Shown: in pieces, positions 1 through 6,277 of the stretch | Position numbering within the stretch: position 1 is the stretch's first letter | Layout: each line of letters begins with the position of its first letter | Assembly: GCA_002772195.1 (NCBI GenBank) | Contig: PCSG01000192.1 | Location: forward strand, 1-7,674 | Length of the DNA stretch: 7,674 nucleotides | Direction of reading: 5' to 3' | Origin: Desulfobacterales bacterium CG23_combo_of_CG06-09_8_20_14_all_51_8 | GTDB taxonomy: Bacteria; Desulfobacterota; Desulfobacteria; Desulfobacterales; Desulfosalsimonadaceae | The notes under the pieces: generated by a model | Told to the model about the DNA's origin: nothing | The model's input: the letters and a program-made list of their open reading frames with translations, nothing else | Database searches by the model: none | Position numbers and translations under genes: made by a program

Positions 1-35
1 TGCGGTTTCGTCCGCTCAAACTTCTGCTTTGACAT
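1..35 (-). CDS. tuf: Elongation factor Tu, first 12 codons only (runs off the left edge)
   Basis: Only the N-terminus is inside the window. Reading leftward from the ATG at 35-33, the codons give MSKQKFERTKPH, which matches the highly conserved start of bacterial EF-Tu (usually MSKEKFERTKPH) before the first GTP-binding motif. A strong ribosome binding site, GGAGG (complement of 44-48), lies 8 bases upstream. EF-Tu is the cytoplasmic GTPase that carries aminoacyl-tRNA to the ribosome. The gene follows the Thr-Tyr-Gly-Thr tRNA genes on the same strand, the arrangement of the tufB operon in many proteobacteria, so tRNAs and tuf are probably cotranscribed. The fragment is short, but the motif, start, ribosome binding site and synteny agree. 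The rest of the gene cannot be checked here. Confidence 0.9.
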   Translation of the reverse strand, partial: MSKQKFERTKP

Positions 36-43
36 TTTCCCTT

Positions 44-48
44 CCTCC
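44..48 (-). promoter_or_regulatory. Ribosome binding site of tuf
   Basis: The complement reads GGAGG within a longer purine run (complement of 39-49), 8 bases before the ATG at 35. This near-perfect Shine-Dalgarno supports a real gene start despite only 12 visible codons. Confidence 0.85.
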
Positions 49-71
49 CAGTATTTTCATGGCCTATCATT

Positions 72-103
72 AAAAAGCTGCGTTGTGAAAAAGCTGCGTT
101 GTG
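72..103. repeat. Perfect tandem duplication of a 16-bp unit
   Basis: AAAAAGCTGCGTTGTG occurs at 72-87 and is repeated exactly at 88-103 with no spacer. It lies in the untranslated stretch between the 3' end of tRNA-Thr(GGT) and the tuf ribosome binding site, so it is likely present in the transcript that is cut to release the tRNA. It could be a recent slippage duplication; no function is evident. Confidence 0.9.
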
Positions 104-170
104 TTTCCATATCTTCGCGATATGCACGAAGAAATCACTCTCCCTATCCAATTCTCCACTCAAAATCAAA

Positions 171-247
<77 letters not shown>

Positions 248-310
248 TGGATTAAAAACGCCCTGCCCCCCATGGGACCAGGCAACGCATTTTAAAAAAA
301 TAAAAAAATA

Positions 311-386
311 TGGAGCGGGAGACGAGGCTCGAACTCGCGACATTCAGCTTGGAAGGCTGAAGCTCTGCCAACTGAGCTACTCCCGC
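311..386 (-). tRNA. tRNA-Gly (anticodon TCC)
   Basis: The minus strand gives acceptor GCGGGAG pairing with CTCCCGC, a standard D arm, and anticodon stem TCAGC/GCTGA with loop CTTCCAA, so the anticodon is TCC (reads GGA/GGG). The T loop TTCGAGC, a T discriminator and an encoded CCA are present. Length is 76 nt. It is third in the cluster, matching the place of glyT in the classic tuf operon. Confidence 0.96.
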
Positions 387-434
387 TTGATGTCTCAGAC
401 CCAGGCCGGACAATTAACGACCTGATCAGACCTT

Positions 435-451
435 CGGGCGGATACCACCCG
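435..451 (-). other. Short hairpin in the Tyr-Gly tRNA spacer
   Basis: The 147-base spacer between tRNA-Tyr and tRNA-Gly (387-533) holds no gene. On the transcribed minus strand CGGGTGG and CCGCCCG form a 7-bp stem with one G-U pair around a 3-base loop. No T-run follows on that strand, so it is not a terminator. It may affect processing of the precursor; that is inference. Confidence 0.4.
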
Positions 452-533
452 CTTTTATTTGTTTTGATTGGCTTTAGCCATGTAGTCGTTATGATTCCGG
501 ATTTCCGAAACCTCCTACATCCAACTCAAAGAA

Positions 534-618
534 TGGTGGTGGGGGGAGGATTCGAACCTCCGAAGGCGTCGCCGGCAGATTTACAGTCTGCTCCCTTTAG
601 CCACTCGGGAACCCCACC
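534..618 (-). tRNA. tRNA-Tyr (anticodon GTA)
   Basis: This is a type II tRNA of 85 nt with a long variable arm, as expected for bacterial tRNA-Tyr. On the minus strand acceptor GGTGGGG pairs with CCCCACC. Anticodon stem GCAGA/TCTGC encloses loop CTGTAAA, giving anticodon GTA. The extended variable arm is followed by T stem GGAGG with loop TTCGAAT. Discriminator A and encoded CCA are present. It sits second in the cluster, the tyrU position. Confidence 0.96.
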
Positions 619-627
619 GAGGAATTC

Positions 628-703
628 TGGAGCCAGCGAAGGGACTCGAACCCCCGACCCACTGATTACAAATCAGTAGCTCTACCAACTGAGCTACGCT
701 GGC
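628..703 (-). tRNA. tRNA-Thr (anticodon TGT)
   Basis: The minus strand gives acceptor GCCAGCG pairing with CGCTGGC, a D arm with AGTTGGTA, and anticodon stem ACTGA/TCAGT with loop TTTGTAA, so the anticodon is TGT (reads ACA/ACG). T loop TTCGAGT, a T discriminator and an encoded CCA are present. Length is 76 nt. It is the promoter-proximal tRNA, matching thrU, and lies only 9 bases before tRNA-Tyr. With the GGT isoacceptor at the other end, the operon carries two threonine tRNAs. Confidence 0.96.
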
Positions 704-1028
704 ACTTACATGAAAGCTGGGGTGTTGACAATCTCCGCTGACACACTTCTTCGATCAGCTTTATTACATTAAAAACAACGCCGCATCCCACTCTGAAAAC
801 CGTTATGGCGTTATCGTTAAATAAAGTAACCCGTTTTCCTAACACTGAAGATAATCGATTTCAAGTAAAAAATTATTTTTTTAATGAATTTTTAAAAAAT
901 TATTCAAATAACAGGTTAATGATGGTTTTGTCAAATTGATTTTGCATATAGAGGGGACCGGAACGCATAAAATCTTGACAGCCGTCATGCCATCCTCTAA
1001 TGAATGGATATTTACCAGATCGTTTCTG
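704..1028. other. AT-rich divergent intergenic region, no gene seen
   Basis: This stretch separates the leftward tRNA-tuf operon from the rightward mltD-like gene. I see no convincing coding frame. About 865-915 is strongly AT-rich. A TTGACA on the minus strand (complement of 929-934) is followed after 18 bases by TATTTG (complement of 905-910), a weak candidate promoter for the tRNA operon that would give a leader of roughly 195 bases. On the plus strand TTGACA at 975-980 lacks a good -10. The tRNA leader side holds an inverted repeat, AAAGCTG at 713-719 and CAGCTTT at 756-762, of unknown role. Confidence 0.45.
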
Positions 1029-1057
1029 TTGGGTTCCCATTCGACAGAGCATATAAT
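1029..1057 (+). promoter_or_regulatory. Candidate sigma-70 promoter of the mltD-like gene
   Basis: TTGGGT at 1029-1034 (three consensus bases, TTG), a 17-base spacer, and a perfect TATAAT at 1052-1057. Transcription would begin near 1064, leaving about a 60-base leader before the ATG at 1124. Spacing and -10 are ideal; the -35 is weak. Confidence 0.45.
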
Positions 1058-1123
1058 ATCCGTTTATTCATTGTTCCACCCCAATATCAATAACTCATCA
1101 TAACAGCAGGATGGTATCAAATC

Positions 1124-2998
1124 ATGCCCCAGCTTTCCCGCAGAAAAAAGCTGTTCTATCTGATTGTCACAGGTTCCCTGATATCCATGTGTTTATATGG
1201 CTGCGCCGAACATGGCAAGCCCTCTCCCAAGACATCCAATCCACCGCTGACTGCCGCTCCTGTGCCCGGCAGTCCGAAACCTTCCGCCGAAACGCCGACT
1301 GATCTCGACGGGGCAGCGCCTTCTTTTGATCCAATGTCGCTGGCGGATGAAGAAGACAGCAATATTGAATATCTTCCCCTGATACCGGTAGGCGATGAAG
1401 TCTGCAATACCGAGACACCGGAACCGGAAACCGACCCCGCCGTTATCGAAATTCAGGGAAGACTCGATGAAGCCCTTGATTTTTATGAGGCGTCCCAGGA
1501 TTTCTGGCAACAGGGGGAACTCGATAACGCTCTCCAGACCCTGGACCAGGCCTATGCCCTCATCACGGGAATCGACACCATGGACCATCCCAAACTGATC
1601 CAGCAGAAAGATGATCTGCGATTTATGATATCCAAGCGAATACTTGAGATATATACCTCCCGGCACATTACCGCCAAAGGCGATTATAACGCCATCCCTC
1701 TGATCATGAACACCGATGTTCAAAAAGAAATCGATCTGCTGATGGCCCAAAACGATTGCCGGTCTTTTTTTGAAGAAGCGTACAAGCGTTCCGGTAAATA
1801 CCGCCCTTATATCCTCAATGAACTGCGGAAGGCAGGTCTTCCGGAAGAACTCTCATGGCTGCCGCTGATTGAGAGCGGCTTTAAGGTCAATGCCCTGTCA
1901 AGCGCTCGGGCCTTGGGACTGTGGCAGTTCATCGCTTCCACAGGACATAAATTCGGCCTCAACCGGAACCGCTATATTGACGAACGCCTGGACCCCTATA
2001 AGGCCACTCAGGCCGCCATTGGATATCTCAAGGAGCTGCATGAAATTTTCGGGGACTGGCTTACGGTTCTGGCAGCTTATAACTGCGGCGAAAACCGGGT
2101 GCTTAGCACCATCCGGGACCAGAATGTCAATTATCTCGACGATTTCTGGGATTTATACCAGCGCCTGCCCAACGAAACCGCCCGGTATGTTCCAAAATTT
2201 CTGGCGACCCTTCATATTATTAACAACCTTGAAAAATACAATCTGCAGCACCTTGGTTTAGATGACCCGATGGAATTTGAAATTCAGACAATCTCCAAGC
2301 AGGCATATTTGAAAAATATCGCCGAAGCCATCGGTGTTCCGGAACAGACCCTGTTGGATCTGAATCCGGAGCTGCGCTATAAGCTCCTGCCCCCGGAAAC
2401 GTATCCGTTAAAAGTCCCGCCGGGAACCAAGGAAATTTTGATCGCCGACATTGATAAAATTTCCGCACCTGTCGCCCAGGCCCAAGCCGAGTCCAAGCCC
2501 GGGCCCGGGCTTGTTTACCACCGGGTCCGTCCCGGCGAAACCCTGTTCATCATTGCCAGTCGCTATAATACGACTGTCAAGGACATTGCACGGTATAACA
2601 ATATCCATAAAAAAAATTATATCACCACCGGCCATATTCTTAAAATTCCTCGCTCGGGACAATTCGCCGAGATTGGTGAGTCAGGGGAAGCGAAAACCAT
2701 CACCTATCATGTTCGCAGCGGTGACTCCCTCTGGACATTGGCCAAACGGTATGATACCACGACTTGGAAAATAAAAAAATTGAACCAACTGGGCAAGGCG
2801 ACGAGACTTACTGTAGGACAAATATTAAAAATACAGGCCGGCCCCCAGTATGGCCTGAAATTATACAGAGTCAAAAACGGGAATTCCCTTTCCAGAATCG
2901 CCAATAAAAATCACATGAGCCTGGATCAGCTGCTCCGACTCAATCATTTAACCCAAAACAGCACCATATACCAGGGCCAGGAACTGTTTGTCGAATAA
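1124..2998 (+). CDS. mltD: MltD-type membrane-bound lytic murein transglycosylase, SLT domain plus three LysM repeats
   Basis: Predicted periplasmic lipoprotein of 624 aa that cleaves the MurNAc-GlcNAc bond of peptidoglycan with formation of 1,6-anhydro-MurNAc. The N-terminus has basic residues (RRKK), a hydrophobic stretch, and a lipobox-like LYGC with the acylated cysteine at residue 27; Ala follows, which fits outer-membrane sorting. Residues 31-105 are Pro/acidic-rich linker and about 110-200 is helical. The SLT (family 1) domain spans about 225-360, with catalytic Glu250 in IESGF, GLWQF at 265-269 and AAYNCGENRV from 317 (family usually AAYNAG). About 375-435 is the MltD-typical connecting region. 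Three LysM glycan-binding repeats lie at about 464-510, 526-571 and 579-624. The ATG has a modest AGGATGG Shine-Dalgarno 9 bases upstream. A nearer ATG at 1111 is out of frame. tRNA-Arg follows by 9 bases. Confidence 0.9.
   Translation: MPQLSRRKKLFYLIVTGSLISMCLYGCAEHGKPSPKTSNPPLTAAPVPGSPKPSAETPTDLDGAAPSFDPMSLADEEDSNIEYLPLIPVGDEVCNTETPEPETDPAVIEIQGRLDEALDFYEASQDFWQQGELDNALQTLDQAYALITGIDTMDHPKLIQQKDDLRFMISKRILEIYTSRHITAKGDYNAIPLIMNTDVQKEIDLLMAQNDCRSFFEEAYKRSGKYRPYILNELRKAGLPEELSWLPLIESGFKVNALSSARALGLWQFIASTGHKFGLNRNRYIDERLDPYKATQAAIGYLKELHEIFGDWLTVLAAYNCGENRVLSTIRDQNVNYLDDFWDLYQRLPNETARYVPKFLATLHIINNLEKYNLQHLGLDDPMEFEIQTISKQAYLKNIAEAIGVPEQTLLDLNPELRYKLLPPETYPLKVPPGTKEILIADIDKISAPVAQAQAESKPGPGLVYHRVRPGETLFIIASRYNTTVKDIARYNNIHKKNYITTGHILKIPRSGQFAEIGESGEAKTITYHVRSGDSLWTLAKRYDTTTWKIKKLNQLGKATRLTVGQILKIQAGPQYGLKLYRVKNGNSLSRIANKNHMSLDQLLRLNHLTQNSTIYQGQELFVE
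2494..2513. repeat. Perfect 20-bp GC-rich palindrome within mltD
   Basis: The 20 bases equal their own reverse complement, with a GGGCCC core flanked by CCCGGG-type blocks. They encode part of the K-P-G-P-G linker just before LysM repeat 1. In RNA this could fold back, and it may be only a by-product of Pro/Gly codons. Confidence 0.85.
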
Positions 2999-3007
2999 CC
3001 ACCCGCC

Positions 3008-3083
3008 GCCCCCGTAGCTCAGTGGATAGAGCAATGGATTCCTAATCCATGCGCCGTGGGTCCGATTCCCGCCGGGGGCACCA
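3008..3083 (+). tRNA. tRNA-Arg (anticodon CCT)
   Basis: A complete plus-strand cloverleaf of 76 nt. Acceptor GCCCCCG pairs with CGGGGGC, the D arm has AGTGGATA, and anticodon stem ATGGA/TCCAT holds loop TTCCTAA, so the anticodon is CCT (reads AGG). T loop TCCGATT, discriminator A and encoded CCA are present. It starts 9 bases after the mltD-like stop with no obvious promoter between, so it may be cotranscribed or use a promoter inside that gene. tRNA-Arg(CCT) genes are frequent integration sites, but no integrase or duplicated tRNA end is visible downstream. Confidence 0.96.
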
Positions 3084-3129
3084 GTGCAATCCTCTCTCTT
3101 CCCCTTTGCCTCGTTCATAATTGTTACCG

Positions 3130-3747
3130 TCACCGCCGACTCAATGCCATCAACCGGTAAACCACCATTCCGGCCAGCCAGGCCGCGTCTTCGGGAGACA
3201 GAAAATCGCCCGCCGTGGCATCAAACAAAATGTTGGCCTCGGGTTCAAACTCCTCATCCCCCCCATAAATGATCATCTGCAGGGGGACCTTGGGAAAAAT
3301 CCGAAATTCAAATCCGGCATCTCCGATGTCAATGGATTTCCCCTTGAGCATAGATGCGGCTTCAACAAAGGCAGAAACATTTTTCCCGAATACTTTTTTT
3401 AAGGGATCAATGGCCCGTTTCACAAAGGCGCTGAAATAAAAGGAAGCGCCGGGGATCTCCCGGTACGCGATCCAGCGGCCTGCCGGTTCGGTGGCCTTCA
3501 AGGCGCTCAGATAATGCAGAATCAAAACCTGTTCCTGAAGGGGGACTTCCGCGTCGGTCTGCACTGCGTCCGAAAATTCAAACCCCGGATAGCCGACCTG
3601 GTAGGTACGGTTTAAAAACGGGATCCGGAATTTCGCGGGGGCTTCCGGTTCAAAACCGGAATAGGTTGCAATGTCATTGAAAGTTGCAGCCGCAAGCTTT
3701 TCCCGTGCAATTTTTCCGGCATTCACATAATCATCTACCCGTGCCAT
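3130..3747 (-). CDS. DUF3786-type protein, function unknown
   Basis: A soluble protein of 205 aa with no signal peptide, no membrane segment and no cysteine. It resembles the DUF3786 family from memory of the family pattern; no search was possible. Visible blocks are GFEPEAPAKFRIPFLNRTY (31-49), a PLQEQVLILHYL helix (69-80), WIAYREIPGASFYFSAF (92-108), and a C-terminal half with FPKVPLQMIIYGGDEEFEPE (151-170), NILFDATAGDFLSPEDA (172-188) and a final hydrophobic helix. The chosen ATG (complement of 3745-3747) has GGAG 7 bases upstream; a TTG start 7 codons earlier lacks a comparable site. The gene lies on the same strand as acsB-acsC-acsE but after their terminator, so it is probably expressed separately or by read-through. 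Proximity suggests, but does not prove, a role linked to the acetyl-CoA pathway or its corrinoid protein. Confidence 0.75.
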   Translation of the reverse strand: MARVDDYVNAGKIAREKLAAATFNDIATYSGFEPEAPAKFRIPFLNRTYQVGYPGFEFSDAVQTDAEVPLQEQVLILHYLSALKATEPAGRWIAYREIPGASFYFSAFVKRAIDPLKKVFGKNVSAFVEAASMLKGKSIDIGDAGFEFRIFPKVPLQMIIYGGDEEFEPEANILFDATAGDFLSPEDAAWLAGMVVYRLMALSRR

Positions 3748-3782
3748 CGGTTTTCTCCATTTAATCAATCACAAATCAACCT

Positions 3783-3814
3783 CCCCGGATGCGCGGAATA
3801 CGCCTTGCCGGGGA
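3783..3814 (-). promoter_or_regulatory. Inverted repeat upstream of the DUF3786 gene
   Basis: CCCCGG at 3783-3788 pairs with CCGGGG at 3809-3814, with an inner GCG/CGC pair of arms. It sits about 36 bases upstream of the gene start and just beyond the acs terminator. No T-run follows on the minus strand. It could be a leader hairpin or an operator; evidence is structural only. Confidence 0.35.
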
Positions 3815-3820
3815 AATACC

Positions 3821-3856
3821 AAAACAAAAAGCCCCACCCTGATTTCAGAGTGGGGC
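3821..3856 (-). terminator. Rho-independent terminator of the acs operon
   Basis: On the minus strand GCCCCACTCTG pairs with CAGGGTGGGGC (11 bp with one G-U) around a 4-base AAAT loop, followed directly by TTTTTGTTTT. The hairpin begins 31 bases beyond the acsE stop. This is a textbook intrinsic terminator and separates acsE from the DUF3786 gene. Confidence 0.92.
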
Positions 3857-3887
3857 CCGTTGTTTTCATGAAAAAGTTAATCGTGGT

Positions 3888-4778
3888 TTACAGATCAAGC
3901 CATGAATCGGAATACAGGGTCCTGCCCAGAATCACGTCAACGGTCTTGACATAATCCGCCAGTTCCTTGGGAAGACTGCTGATGGCCGGCGCATTGCCGT
4001 CCATGGCGGCATGAACCACATCCACGATATCCTGCCGTTTGCCCTTGGCGATGGCCGTCAGCTTGTCGTCCAAGGGATCTGAAATCACCGAATACATGCC
4101 GTTTCTTTCCAGCATGACCATATACGTTGAGTTCAGAATGGGACGCAGGTGGGTGGGGGGGCCATTGGAAATATTGGACAAACCGCAGGTGCTTTTGGCG
4201 CCCGGTGCGATGTCCTGGATCATTTTCTGGAACTCCAGCAGGCTGATGGACTGCTGCTGCTGGATATTGACCGGGGTGACGATCCCATCCACCCAGATCC
4301 GGTCATTCTCAATGCCCGCCTCATTGGCCGCATAGAGCAGTTCCACGCACAGGGCCGCGCGTTCATTCTCGTCCCTGGGCAATCCTTCCGGACCCCACAT
4401 CAGTGCGATGAAATCCGCATTGTGTTTGGCCGCCAGAGGAATCATTCGTTCATATCTTTCCTTCCGGCACATGATGGAATTGATCAGGGGCGCTTTGGCC
4501 GTGGCTTTATAGACCTTGAGTCCGGCGTCAATGGCATCAATATTGGATGTATCGAGGACCAGCGGAATGTCATCCACGACTTCCTGCACCGTCTGAATCA
4601 CCCAGGGCATTAACTCAATCCCGTCCTTCTTGGCCGGTCCGAGATTGATGTCAATATAATCCATGCCTTTTGATTTCTGAAAAAGGGCTTCCTCCTGGAT
4701 CGGCTTGGGATCACGGGCTTTGAACGCCGCGCCGATCTTTTTGGACATGACATTTAACCTTTCACCAATACATAACAT
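3888..4778 (-). CDS. acsE: Methyltetrahydrofolate:corrinoid/iron-sulfur protein methyltransferase
   Basis: Cytoplasmic enzyme transferring the methyl group of 5-methyl-tetrahydrofolate to cob(I)amide on the corrinoid iron-sulfur protein (reversible), linking the methyl branch to acetyl-CoA synthesis. The 296-aa product is a TIM-barrel pterin-binding protein. Residues equivalent to those studied in Moorella AcsE are present: Asp76 and Asn79 in DTSN, Asn100 in LINS, Asp164 in WVDGIV, and Asn202 in GLSNIS. The N-terminus MLCIGERLN matches the family. It is longer than Moorella AcsE (262 aa, recalled), mainly through an extra segment at about 245-283 before the final LYSDSWLDL. The ATG has GGAGGT 7 bases upstream; an in-frame TTG 16 codons earlier would give a Cys-rich leader and is unlikely. 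It follows acsC after 107 bases and ends at the operon terminator. Confidence 0.93.
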   Translation of the reverse strand: MLCIGERLNVMSKKIGAAFKARDPKPIQEEALFQKSKGMDYIDINLGPAKKDGIELMPWVIQTVQEVVDDIPLVLDTSNIDAIDAGLKVYKATAKAPLINSIMCRKERYERMIPLAAKHNADFIALMWGPEGLPRDENERAALCVELLYAANEAGIENDRIWVDGIVTPVNIQQQQSISLLEFQKMIQDIAPGAKSTCGLSNISNGPPTHLRPILNSTYMVMLERNGMYSVISDPLDDKLTAIAKGKRQDIVDVVHAAMDGNAPAISSLPKELADYVKTVDVILGRTLYSDSWLDL

Positions 4779-4806
4779 TTGCTCTACCTCCATTTCTTGG
4801 ATTGAC

Positions 4807-4870
4807 GGTTGACTGCAACAGCACAATGCAGTTGATCTTGTTGCCGCATCCTGTCAACAACAGATCAACC
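4807..4870 (-). promoter_or_regulatory. Structured spacer between acsC and acsE
   Basis: The spacer holds several inverted repeats: GGTTGA (4807-4812) with TCAACC (4865-4870), ACTGCA (4812-4817) with TGCAGT (4827-4832), and GTTGATC-TTGTTG (4831-4843) with CAACAA-CA-GATCAAC (4855-4869, 2-base bulge). Some are mutually exclusive, so the RNA could adopt alternative folds just before the acsE ribosome binding site (4786-4791). No T-run follows, so it does not look like a terminator. A possible internal promoter TATAAT (complement of 4875-4880) lies at its upstream edge. Role is inference. Confidence 0.45.
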
Positions 4871-4885
4871 CGGTATTATAATCGT

Positions 4886-6223
4886 TTATTGTGACTTTAA
4901 AAATGCGGGCAGATGCGGCGCTTCCCGCGGACCCACCGTAATGGTCCAGCCCGGCAACTCTTCTTCAATATCACCGACAATGGAGGCCGCATATCCGGGA
5001 ATAATCAATTCCTTTTTCTTGACCTTATCCGCGATTCCGCATTTCTTGACGAACATGCCGACCTCATCGCCGGCGAATTTTCCCGCGGCCCAGGCGGTCA
5101 TAACGGACAGGCCTTCCGTATCCTTGATCAGCAGCCAGGAGGGGACCTTGCTGCCTTCAATTTCACCGGAAACAATAAAATAAGTCAGCGCGAAATTGGT
5201 GGTGATCATAACCGGCGAATTTTCATCCGGGTTGCCGATTTCATAAATGCCTTCGGTGACCGTCATCGGACGCTGCGGATCGGTAAAGATATTCAGCCGT
5301 TCAAGAAGCAACGGGAACAGGGATTCGGTGGTGAAATCCGACATCACGGTAATGGCGCCGTATTTGGCAATAAACATGGCGGCCAGCATGGTTTCAACGT
5401 CCAGGTTGGATGCCATTTCACACGGGAACGTAATGGTCGGAAAACCTAAGGACCGGTTGCTCGCCTTTAAGGCGGCCCGGCGGATGGTCAGCTGGTCTTC
5501 AAACGCCTGCTTGACATCCCGGGAACCGGGATCCAGAACCAGTTTTTTAATGCCCATGCCCGTCAGTTTGTCGGTCAGGGGAATCAGGGCGGCAACAGAA
5601 TCCGCTTTTACCGCGAGCGGCAGCCCCGTTTCCTTGGCCAGGGCGCCGTAAGCGTCCACGGTGGTTTGGGTAGCCGCGTAAATTAAGGGGTTTTTAAAAC
5701 CGGCGGCTTCCACGGCTGCTTTCATCGCGTCGACATTTTGAGACATCAGAATCAAATTGAATTCCGATGTTTCCGCGATGATCTTGGCGGTTTTGGCAAA
5801 GGCCTTGGCGTCGCCGGCGTCTTCCACCGCCACCAGTTCCGGCCTCAGGTTCAGGCCGACGCGTTCATACTGAAACGCATTCCAGGCCGCCAGTTTCGCC
5901 TTAAGGTCTTTTTCCTTGATGTCCGAACGGACCTTGGCGGCAATGGCGGTAGGATTGTAAAATGTTTTTTCATGTCTGTACAGGACAGTTTCGCCACCCA
6001 CCGTAAACTTACGGACGCCTTTGCCGATCTGGACCGGCAGAATCGGCGGAGCGGAAGCTTCCGCCAGCTGCGCGCGCGCTTCATCCGATACATAGGGGCA
6101 ACTGTCAAGTTCCGCCTTGCCGGAGGCAAGGTTCATCGCAAACGCAAGACAGGTGGGAACGCCGCATTCCTTGCAGTTGGTCTTCGGAAGGAGCTTGAAA
6201 ATTTGTATACCAGTTAGTGCCAT
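4886..6223 (-). CDS. acsC: Corrinoid/iron-sulfur protein large (gamma) subunit
   Basis: Large subunit of the CoFeSP, which carries the methyl group on cobalamin between AcsE and acetyl-CoA synthase. The 445-aa product aligns by eye along its whole length with Moorella AcsC (446 aa, recalled). The N-terminal domain binds a [4Fe-4S] cluster through Cys17, Cys20, Cys25 and Cys42 (CX2CX4CX16C) within NCKECGVPTCLAFAMN, the cluster that reductively reactivates cob(II)alamin. A TIM-barrel domain follows at about 90-320. The C-terminal cobalamin-binding domain, about 325-445, has TTNFALTYF (341-349), GLSVMTAWAAGKF (371-383) and the end motif GWTITVGPREAPHLPAF. The ATG has AAGGAGA with GGAG 6 bases upstream. 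The partner acsD is not between this gene and acsE, so the small subunit must be encoded elsewhere. Confidence 0.96.
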   Translation of the reverse strand: MALTGIQIFKLLPKTNCKECGVPTCLAFAMNLASGKAELDSCPYVSDEARAQLAEASAPPILPVQIGKGVRKFTVGGETVLYRHEKTFYNPTAIAAKVRSDIKEKDLKAKLAAWNAFQYERVGLNLRPELVAVEDAGDAKAFAKTAKIIAETSEFNLILMSQNVDAMKAAVEAAGFKNPLIYAATQTTVDAYGALAKETGLPLAVKADSVAALIPLTDKLTGMGIKKLVLDPGSRDVKQAFEDQLTIRRAALKASNRSLGFPTITFPCEMASNLDVETMLAAMFIAKYGAITVMSDFTTESLFPLLLERLNIFTDPQRPMTVTEGIYEIGNPDENSPVMITTNFALTYFIVSGEIEGSKVPSWLLIKDTEGLSVMTAWAAGKFAGDEVGMFVKKCGIADKVKKKELIIPGYAASIVGDIEEELPGWTITVGPREAPHLPAFLKSQ

Positions 6224-6277
6224 TTTTGTCTCCTTATATACTTATTCAAGATAGGCTTCATCAAAATAAATTTTGTG

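Noticed and set aside
464..679. 71-aa plus-strand open frame across the tRNA cluster
   Set aside because: It spans tRNA-Tyr and most of tRNA-Thr on the opposite strand; peptides read from tRNA genes in this way are spurious.
975..1003. Promoter from the TTGACA at 975-980
   Set aside because: The -35 is perfect but the base run at the correct distance (TAATGA) is a poor -10. The TATAAT-containing site at 1029-1057 is better placed.
1111..1302. Alternative ATG at 1111 giving a 63-aa product
   Set aside because: It is out of frame with the MltD domains and overlaps its signal peptide region. The 1124 ATG opens the full 624-aa protein.
1193..1750. 185-aa minus-strand open frame opposite the mltD-like gene
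   Set aside because: It lies wholly antisense to a strongly supported gene with signal peptide, has no recognisable domain and no good ribosome binding site.
3084..3129. Terminator or att remnant after tRNA-Arg(CCT)
   Set aside because: The 46 bases are pyrimidine-rich but form no hairpin with a T-run and do not repeat the tRNA 3' end.
2948..3133. 61-aa minus-strand frame resembling tRNA-derived hypothetical peptides
   Set aside because: It runs across tRNA-Arg and the mltD 3' end. GAPGGNRTHGA-like peptides are a known annotation artefact of tRNA antisense translation.
3748..3768. TTG start 7 codons upstream of the DUF3786 gene ATG
   Set aside because: The extension covers the GGAG ribosome binding site that serves the ATG at 3747, and no better site precedes the TTG.
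4149..4613. 154-aa plus-strand open frame opposite acsE
   Set aside because: It is antisense to the conserved pterin-binding core, with no family resemblance.
4779..4826. Upstream TTG start for acsE adding a Cys-rich 16-residue leader
   Set aside because: The internal ATG has GGAGGT at ideal spacing and begins the family-typical MLCIGERLN. The extension overlaps the structured spacer and that Shine-Dalgarno.
5738..6217. 159-aa plus-strand open frame opposite acsC
   Set aside because: It is an antisense shadow of a highly conserved gene; the composition is that of a frame artefact.
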